Shown: in pieces, positions 58,207 to 64,000 of the stretch | Numbering within the stretch: the stretch's first letter is position 1 | How the letters are laid out: each line of letters opens with the position of its first letter | DNA from: Neonectria sp. B-13 | Taxonomy: Eukaryota; Ascomycota; Sordariomycetes; Hypocreales; Nectriaceae | Length of the DNA: 64,000 nucleotides | Direction of reading: 5' to 3' | NCBI GenBank assembly: GCA_002682825.1 | Contig: NOKP01000013.1 | Location: 62,001 to 126,000 of the forward strand | The notes under the pieces: model-generated | Seen by the model: the letters and a program-made list of their open reading frames with translations, nothing else | What the model was told of the DNA's origin: nothing | Database searches by the model: none | Program-made: the position numbers and the translations under genes

Positions 58207-59994
58207 TTATTCTTGTTCACTTTCATCCTCACGTCTGGGTCTCATCCGGGCCTTGGCAAATATCTGATCCGTCCGGATGATAACCATCGGACACCCCGCC
58301 GGAACCCACTGCATTTTGGCCCCCCACGCCGGGAATTGGATCTCCGCGTACGGCTTCGCGCCGGGCTGCTGCCCAGGCTTCGCCAGGTCCGTCTCGCCCG
58401 CGCCCGCCCACTTGAAGACGTCCTCAAATGTCTTGTCTGGTAAAGGACCCCGTTTCATCATGTACGTGAACCACAAAGGTTTGTCGTCGACGCCGTTGCC
58501 ATTGCCGTTCTTGCCTGTGCTGTCGCCGCCCTCTCTCGGCCGACTCCCGATGACCACGCACACCTTCTTGGATGTCTCCGGATCCTTGAATTCGAGGATC
58601 GCCGCGTACGTCGCCGGCCCCGCCGCGCAGAGCTCCATCAGCCCCGGCCGCGTCCACGGACAGAGCAGCCTCCGCCAGCCGAGTCTCGGCTCCAGGTACC
58701 GCGGCGGCGGCTGGTCCGGGCCGCCCTCGAAGGCCAGAAACGCAGACGGCGGCTGGTCCGGGGCGGCCGTGGCCGTTGGCGACCACGGCATCGCGAAAGC
58801 CGCCCAGTTGCTGATGTCTCCCATGTCCAGGCTGTCCGGCGACGTCACGTACATCTTCTTGCGGGCCGCCGGCAGCACGCCGGCCACCGAGGCCAGCTTC
58901 ACGGGGATGCTGGCCAGCCGCGTGTACCGGTCACCGCTGGTGCTGTACAGGGCAAGGCAGATGCGATCCTTGGATGACCTGGTGCTCCAGCGACAGTTCA
59001 GCACAGCCAGGATCAGTCCGGGCGTCACCGTCTTGAGCACGGGGAGAGTGATGCGCAGGCCGCTGTTGGTGAGCGTGTAGTGACTGCGCTCGTTGTGATC
59101 CCACGCCTGAATGATGCGCGAGTGCCATCGGAAACACTGCGGCGACGGCGCCAGAATCGGGTATTTGCCATCGCCGTCCGACCCGAGTTCCACGTCGCCC
59201 TGCCACGCGAAGATGGAGTGGTCGTACGACTCCTTGATGATCTCGGCCTGCAGCCGCCGGAACGCCTTGGTGCCCTCGCCGTACAGAAGCGGCATGTTGA
59301 TGTTGAACAGGCCCATGAGGCAGTACGCCATGTCCTCGGTGCGCGTGGTCTCTCGCCCGGCCGCCCACGACATCCTCTGCGCGATGCTCGCCGTCTGCAG
59401 CTTAAGCTCCCGGAGCAAGAACCGCTCGGGGATGCCCGTGGCGGTGCCGATATCTTCCACAAGCCACTGCAAGTTCCCAAGCAGACTCCAATCCTTAGAG
59501 AGGAACAGGAGATGCCGCGGCGCAAGCAGCTCCTGGAGAGTCCAGCCCCTGGTGAACCACCTGCTCTCGCGGAACTGCCGCCGCAGTCCGTCTGACAAGG
59601 CCGCCGGCTCAGCTCTCCCCGTCAAAACATCCCGAGGACTCGCGGCAGCGGGCTGTTCCGGGGCATCGACGTCCGCCAGATGGACCAGACACACCTGCGA
59701 GCCGCTGTACCACCGGAACATGGAGTTGATGGCCTCGGACAGGTCAGCGCTGCTCCGCTTGTCGATGCAGGCCGTGTCAACCCACACGTACTTGAGGTCG
59801 TTTATCTTGGAGGCGAATCTGCAAGTGCCCACGATCTTGGCATAGCCCTTCTTTGTCTCGGCAATATCAGGGCGTTGCCAGTCGTCAAACGAGACCTCCT
59901 GCTCGGCCCAAGTGTGCGACAGGACAGCATACTCGGGGATGGCATCGCCGAAGAACTCCTCCATCAAGAGTGTCTCGACATTGATGAGCCGCAT
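58207..59994 (-). CDS. HET-domain protein (heterokaryon incompatibility family)
   Basis: A single exon of 595 residues starting MRLINVETLLMEEFFGD. HET domain landmarks: EYAVLSHTWAEQEVSFDDW (about 22-40), KYVWVDTACIDKRSSADLSE (about 69-88), MFRWYSGSQVCLVHLADV, and RWFTRGWTLQELLAPRHLLF. The following block, TEDMAYCLMGLFNINMPLLY, GEGTKAFRRLQAEII, is the usual extension of HET-D/HET-E-like proteins. I see no NACHT, WD40 or ankyrin region, so it is a HET-only member with a variable C-terminal half (DUF8212-like region is possible). HET proteins trigger cell death when genetically unlike hyphae fuse, and many paralogues exist per genome. The coding sequence is notably GC-rich at third positions. 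It lies between DAD3 and the giant coiled-coil gene. Confidence 0.92.
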   Translation of the reverse strand: MRLINVETLLMEEFFGDAIPEYAVLSHTWAEQEVSFDDWQRPDIAETKKGYAKIVGTCRFASKINDLKYVWVDTACIDKRSSADLSEAINSMFRWYSGSQVCLVHLADVDAPEQPAAASPRDVLTGRAEPAALSDGLRRQFRESRWFTRGWTLQELLAPRHLLFLSKDWSLLGNLQWLVEDIGTATGIPERFLLRELKLQTASIAQRMSWAAGRETTRTEDMAYCLMGLFNINMPLLYGEGTKAFRRLQAEIIKESYDHSIFAWQGDVELGSDGDGKYPILAPSPQCFRWHSRIIQAWDHNERSHYTLTNSGLRITLPVLKTVTPGLILAVLNCRWSTRSSKDRICLALYSTSGDRYTRLASIPVKLASVAGVLPAARKKMYVTSPDSLDMGDISNWAAFAMPWSPTATAAPDQPPSAFLAFEGGPDQPPPRYLEPRLGWRRLLCPWTRPGLMELCAAGPATYAAILEFKDPETSKKVCVVIGSRPREGGDSTGKNGNGNGVDDKPLWFTYMMKRGPLPDKTFEDVFKWAGAGETDLAKPGQQPGAKPYAEIQFPAWGAKMQWVPAGCPMVIIRTDQIFAKARMRPRREDESEQE

Positions 59995-60491
59995 GGCCCC
60001 CGATTCTTAGCACTGGCGGATAAGTAATAAAAACCCCTCCTAGATAGCGTACATGGAAAGGAATTACAAATGAAGCAATTGGAGGTTGAACGAAGCAAGA
60101 ATCTCACTCTGGACAGGGCTTAGAATACGGGTTAGTTTAGTTGCAACTTGCAAGTGGATCTCACCGCCCGCACGATCAATAAGCCAAATGGCAAAGCTAT
60201 CTCCACGTCAACATATGCATCACACAGCAATTAAGACAAAGCAGAGGAGTGGTTTGGAATCTTTGTCAAGAGCCCATTTCGAACCTATGAAGAAGATATA
60301 AATAACAATTGAAAAACAACACCAGACCAAACAGGACTCGACCAAAGAGATATCAATCTCGTTCCCATCTCTGTCATCAATGATATAAAAGAAGACACCC
60401 CAATCCAAGCTTAAACCCGCACGCATGTTATCATCAAAGACTCCCGTGCTCCCTTAAAACCCCGTGTAACCAAACCTCGGTATCACGATCC
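59995..60491. other. Intergenic region between HET gene and giant coiled-coil gene
   Basis: About 500 bp, AT-richer than its flanks. It contains the HET promoter and the 3' flank of the coiled-coil gene. No gene is seen. Confidence 0.6.
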
Positions 60492-63400
60492 CTATTGTCC
60501 GTAAACCACCAGCTCGTTGCCGTCGCCGCCAGCGTCGGTGCCTACCGCGCTCTCCGTCCACTCGCTCCCAGTGTCGCTGTACTCGCTGTATCCGGCCTCT
60601 GAGTCCGTGTACATGTCCGTACTATTAGTCACCACCGTGCCTCTGCTACTCCTTCGCAGCGTCTCGTTGTCGCTGTCAACCCCACCATCGTTGGGCGCCG
60701 AGTCAAGAGCTGTTGTATCGTCACCAGGTAAATCACCAGGCAAGTCTGATTCCGGTATCGCTGGACGCGTCTCGTGCTCGTCAACTTCTTCGACGGTGGC
60801 GTCAACGCCTACGTTCTCCTTGTCGAAGTCGCCGTGGCCATTTTCGAGGTCACCACCCCAGCTTCGCTTCCGGTATGCCTTGCCCTTGCCAGCAGGGGTC
60901 CTCACACTCTGGCTCCTCTTGAAACCGGTCGAGGCCACGTTATTGTTAATCTGGCTCAGCGACACGATTCTCCTGCCGGTTCCGGCCTGAGCCGGTGCCG
61001 CGAGGCTCCGTCTAGCTGTCAAGGCCATGTTCACCATCGGCTTGCGGGAAGCTTGAGCGGATTCGTTGTCGTTGCCCGACTTCTTGACCCGCTTGCGGCT
61101 CATCGTGTCGTTACTCTTGCTGGCCTTGGACATGAGAAGAACGCGGGAGTGATCCATAACGCCTTCCAGGATGCGGCGCTCCAGTCCCTCGGCGCGACCC
61201 TCCATCTCGTACAGCTCCTCCTTGCGCAGACGCATGGCCGTCTCAAGAGAAGAAACATCGGCAGTGAGTCGGGTCCTTTGTCGGATCAGGCTCTCCTGCT
61301 CGGTTCGCAGGCTCGTGATGCTGCTTCGAAGCCTCTCCTCCTCGTCGCGGAGGCTCAGGACCGACGCCTCGACGTGATCCTTCTCAGCAAGCTTGCGCTC
61401 AGTCGCAACGATAGTTTCCTGAAGAGTCCTCTCGCGATCCTCGTGGTCGTCCGCGATGCGTTGCTTCTGGGTGGACAAGAACTGAGAAATGTCGGCTGCG
61501 GTCTTGACCACGGAGGCATGAACCTTGTCAAGGGTCTCGAGACGAGAGAATGCTTGATCGGCGGTCGTGGTGGTGTGTTCGGCAAGCTTGTCGAGCTTCT
61601 CGTGAACGACAGCATCATCGTACTTCTGAGCCACAATCATGTCGAGTCTCTCGCGGACATCCGTATCATCATACTTCTGCGCGACGATGAGATCAAGTTT
61701 CTCTCGAACTTCAGCATCGTCATACTTTTGCTCGATAAGTTGAGCAAGCCTCTCGCGAACCTCCAAATCATCCGACTTGTGCTGTTCAATGAGATGATCC
61801 AGTCGCTCGCGGACTTCCGCATCATCGTATTTCTGGTCAATGATTTGGTCCAGTCGCTCGCGGACGTTGACATCATCGTATTTCTCTTCGATGAGTCGAT
61901 CCAATCGCTCGCGGACCTCTGCATCATCATACTTGTGCTCCATGATCTGAGCAAGCTGGGCGCGAACTTCGGCGTCATCGTACTTCTCCTCCGCAAGCTT
62001 GTTGAGCTTCTCGTGGACCTGAGTGTTGTCATACTTGTCCGGCGGGAGCAGCGCCTTCATTTCCTCTGAAGGCTGAACCTCGACAATCTTCTCCTGAATA
62101 TCGGTAGCTGAGGACCTGGAGTGCTCGAAATGCTCCCCAACGAGAAGGAGAATATCTTTGACGGCCTCAAGGATCTTGGGCTGGTAATCGCCAACATCTC
62201 CCTTGAGGAGTTCGACGGCGGACAGAGCCTGGGTGACTTGTTCGCGGGTTTGCTGGTGCTCGGTCTTGTCTTCGGAGTGGTTCTCCTCATTCTTAAGCAC
62301 CAAATCCTCCACGGAAGTAAAGACGGTCTTTGACGCCTCTTCCATCTTCTCCAGAGAGTCTGTGACCGTGGATCCCAGGGTGTCAATGAGAAGCTTCAGC
62401 TCGTCGGCAACAGCCTTGGTTTCCACAACGGCAGCCTCGGTGGCGACATCTCGGGCTTCGCTGACCTTGCTCTTGTCGTCAAGCATGGTCTGGAGGTCGT
62501 CGTATTTGGCAACCAGCTCGCTAATCTTGTCGTCAATCTTGGTGCCGAGACTGGTCGTTGCCTCGTTGGACTCAACCTTGACACCAGAAACAACGGCCTT
62601 GGAGTCCTCAAACTCAGTCTTCATTGTCTCGAACATCTCCTTGAGATCCGCACCAACGCTGTCGTTCTTGTCCATCTTCTCGCCCATCGTCTCAAGAAGC
62701 TTGCTGAGGGACTCAACGCCGGTGGACCCCTCTTCAAGCTTAGACTTGATCGTCTCCTGGAATTCTTCGAGGAAGCTTCTAACTTCGGTGACACGCTCAC
62801 CAACGCCAGTCATTTCCTCATCTCGAATAGCAACCGCCTTGGTGTTGGAGTCAACCGTGATGTCGAGCTTTTCTTGGAACTCCTTGACAATGGTCTCGAG
62901 GCTCGTGATATCCTCCTTGCTGGCAAAGGTGGCGAAGTCGGTGTTGCTGACACCGTCCAGGGCGGTCTTGATTTCGAGGACAACGGCCTCCACAGCTTCG
63001 ACATCAGTCTTGGTCACCTTCTCAGGGTTCTCATTCTCCTTATCTGCGCGTTCCTTCATCTCGTCAATCCCAGCCGTGACTTGAGTAATGAGAGATTCCA
63101 GAGTTGCAATCTCCTCTTTGCCAGCGACGGCATCGATCTGAGTGGACAGAGAGCCCAGAGACTCGCGGGTATCAAGGAGGAGGGTCTCGATGGCATCAAC
63201 ATGATCCTTGCGAATAGCCTGGTCACCATCCATAAGGTCGTCCAGGCGGGCCTTGGTGTTTCGCAAGATCGTCTCAATAGCCACAACGTCGTCTTTGGAG
63301 GCAGCATCTCCGCCGTTGACCTCAGAATCGTCCTTTCCGACCGCACGTGCGGTAGTAACAGGTTCTCGAGAGCTAAGTTCGTCAACAGCATCCTGAACGT

Positions 63401-64000
63401 TGCGAATCATCTCCTCCATGCGACTGAGGTCGTCTTTCTGGATAGTCTCGGTCTCTGGCTCCATGGCCTCGACCTTGCTGCTGAGCTGAGCAATCAGAAC
63501 TTCGAGGTTCTTGATGTCGTCTTGCTTCAGGGTATCCTCAGCAATCACTGACTCGTCAGGGACAGATCCAGTTGAAACTGCAAGAAGGGCCCGTTCGCTA
63601 TTACTGTCTCGCAGAGTCTCGATATCCGAGCGGACAGATTCCAGTCCAGACTTGAGAGCCTCTAGAATCTTGTCATCGAAGCTTTCGGGGCTTTCGGAGC
63701 TCTCCGAGCGAGTGGTAATGGCAGCAACGGCTCGATCGTTGTTGGCATCCCGAAGTGCCTCAATATCTGAACGAACAGACTCTAGACCAGTTTTGAGGGC
63801 ATCAAGGATCTCATCGTTGCCTACATCGTCAAGAGATGATGGAGGGATTGATCTTTCGTTGCTGCTCTCTCGGAGCGCTTCAATGTCTGAGCGAACAGTG
63901 TCGAGGCCATCCTTCAAAGCATCGAGAATCTCGTTGGAGTTGTCAATGGGATCAACTGACACAACCGCCTTCTCGGTATTGTCCTCTCGAAGCGCCTCGA
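60492..64000 (-). CDS. Partial giant coiled-coil repeat protein (C-terminal part; leashin-like candidate)
   Basis: The reading frame is open from the window edge to a stop at 60492, so only the last 1169 or so residues are seen and the start lies beyond 64000. Order from the edge: at least three imperfect repeats of about 40 residues (ILDALKxGLxxVRSDIEALR), a long acidic coiled-coil, nine tandem 17-residue repeats of the type KYDDAEVRERLDQIIEQ (61575-62036), then a strong heptad coiled-coil (EERLRSSITSLRTEQESLI). The tail is basic, Ser-rich and ends in an acidic stretch with GDGNELVVYGQ. No motor or ATPase motif is visible. Very large coiled-coil proteins of this kind in Pezizomycotina include leashin, the Woronin-body tether; I cannot confirm that. 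A myosin-like or cortical scaffold is the alternative. Confidence 0.8.
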   Translation of the reverse strand, partial: EALREDNTEKAVVSVDPIDNSNEILDALKDGLDTVRSDIEALRESSNERSIPPSSLDDVGNDEILDALKTGLESVRSDIEALRDANNDRAVAAITTRSESSESPESFDDKILEALKSGLESVRSDIETLRDSNSERALLAVSTGSVPDESVIAEDTLKQDDIKNLEVLIAQLSSKVEAMEPETETIQKDDLSRMEEMIRNVQDAVDELSSREPVTTARAVGKDDSEVNGGDAASKDDVVAIETILRNTKARLDDLMDGDQAIRKDHVDAIETLLLDTRESLGSLSTQIDAVAGKEEIATLESLITQVTAGIDEMKERADKENENPEKVTKTDVEAVEAVVLEIKTALDGVSNTDFATFASKEDITSLETIVKEFQEKLDITVDSNTKAVAIRDEEMTGVGERVTEVRSFLEEFQETIKSKLEEGSTGVESLSKLLETMGEKMDKNDSVGADLKEMFETMKTEFEDSKAVVSGVKVESNEATTSLGTKIDDKISELVAKYDDLQTMLDDKSKVSEARDVATEAAVVETKAVADELKLLIDTLGSTVTDSLEKMEEASKTVFTSVEDLVLKNEENHSEDKTEHQQTREQVTQALSAVELLKGDVGDYQPKILEAVKDILLLVGEHFEHSRSSATDIQEKIVEVQPSEEMKALLPPDKYDNTQVHEKLNKLAEEKYDDAEVRAQLAQIMEHKYDDAEVRERLDRLIEEKYDDVNVRERLDQIIDQKYDDAEVRERLDHLIEQHKSDDLEVRERLAQLIEQKYDDAEVREKLDLIVAQKYDDTDVRERLDMIVAQKYDDAVVHEKLDKLAEHTTTTADQAFSRLETLDKVHASVVKTAADISQFLSTQKQRIADDHEDRERTLQETIVATERKLAEKDHVEASVLSLRDEEERLRSSITSLRTEQESLIRQRTRLTADVSSLETAMRLRKEELYEMEGRAEGLERRILEGVMDHSRVLLMSKASKSNDTMSRKRVKKSGNDNESAQASRKPMVNMALTARRSLAAPAQAGTGRRIVSLSQINNNVASTGFKRSQSVRTPAGKGKAYRKRSWGGDLENGHGDFDKENVGVDATVEEVDEHETRPAIPESDLPGDLPGDDTTALDSAPNDGGVDSDNETLRRSSRGTVVTNSTDMYTDSEAGYSEYSDTGSEWTESAVGTDAGGDGNELVVYGQ
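61575..62036 (-). repeat. Nine in-frame 51-bp repeats encoding a 17-residue unit
   Basis: Each unit begins KYDD (one KYDN, one KSDD) and continues xxVRERLDxLIEx. One unit has a single extra His, making 154 residues (9 x 17 + 1). Third-codon positions differ between units, so the copies are not recent. Confidence 0.92.
63560..64000 (-). repeat. Imperfect 39-47-residue tandem repeats at the window edge
   Basis: Units share ILDALKxGLxSVRSDIEALRDxNxER. Three full copies and part of another are visible, and the array probably continues beyond 64000. Confidence 0.85.

Noticed and set aside
60774..62069. 431-residue plus-strand frame over the coiled-coil gene
   Set aside because: It reflects the repeat array on the other strand; the minus-strand frame has the regular 17-residue repeats and heptads.
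1..64000. tRNA, rRNA, CRISPR array, transposase or virus-like gene
   Set aside because: I looked for TTCGA-type T-loops, transposon protein motifs and regular short repeats with spacers and found none that held up. A covariance-model scan for tRNAs would be decisive and was not possible.

Overview
The window is nuclear DNA from a filamentous ascomycete (Pezizomycotina, most likely Sordariomycetes; I cannot name the genus). Three things point there. The genes carry short introns, mostly 49-70 bp, with GT..AG ends and CTAAC or CTGAC branch sites. The gene set is eukaryotic and fungal: DASH complex, HET domain, Pol III subunit, mitochondrial ribosomal protein. Several genes are separated by long stretches with no recognisable coding. 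I rebuilt exon structures by hand; every multi-exon model closes with a total length divisible by three.

Layout. 1-6.3 kb: a carnitine acetyltransferase-like gene (+) converges on a Cys-rich single-pass membrane protein (-). 6.3-9.5 kb: non-coding, with a 100-N scaffold gap followed by poly-G. 9.5-14.9 kb: RAD57 (+) converges on the Pol III second-largest subunit RPC2 (-), which contains a 13-nt microexon. 14.9-20.8 kb: gene-free. 20.8-25.4 kb: a Puf4-like Pumilio RNA-binding protein (+) in six exons. 27-33.2 kb, minus strand: ribosomal protein eL15, an unrecognised 273-aa protein and a PSP1-domain protein. 33.2-40.1 kb: gene-free, with a second gap next to 42 G. 40.1-43.8 kb: NFU1 (-) divergent from a HIT zinc-finger protein (+), then an unrecognised Ser-rich protein (-). 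43.8-48.8 kb: gene-free. 48.8-54.1 kb: a RasGEF with an N-terminal degenerate Ras-like P-loop domain (+), then an unrecognised 555-aa protein (+). 54.5-60 kb: a 77-aa membrane protein (-), mitochondrial uS5m (+), DASH subunit DAD3 (-) and a HET-domain protein (-). 60.5-64 kb: the C-terminal part of a very large coiled-coil repeat protein (-), cut by the window edge; a leashin (Woronin-body tether) or similar giant hyphal scaffold is my best guess.

The genes are mostly independent housekeeping units, with no operon or biosynthetic cluster. One possible regulatory link is visible. The eight PUF repeats carry base-reading residues predicting roughly UGUAUAUA, and PUF-type sites lie just downstream of the carnitine acyltransferase, NFU1 and the PUF gene itself. 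The items most worth a second look are the degenerate-GTPase/RasGEF fusion, the 17-residue tandem repeat array in the giant coiled-coil protein, the PUF sites, the microexons, and the gene-free blocks with recurrent TACCTA/TAGGTA motifs.
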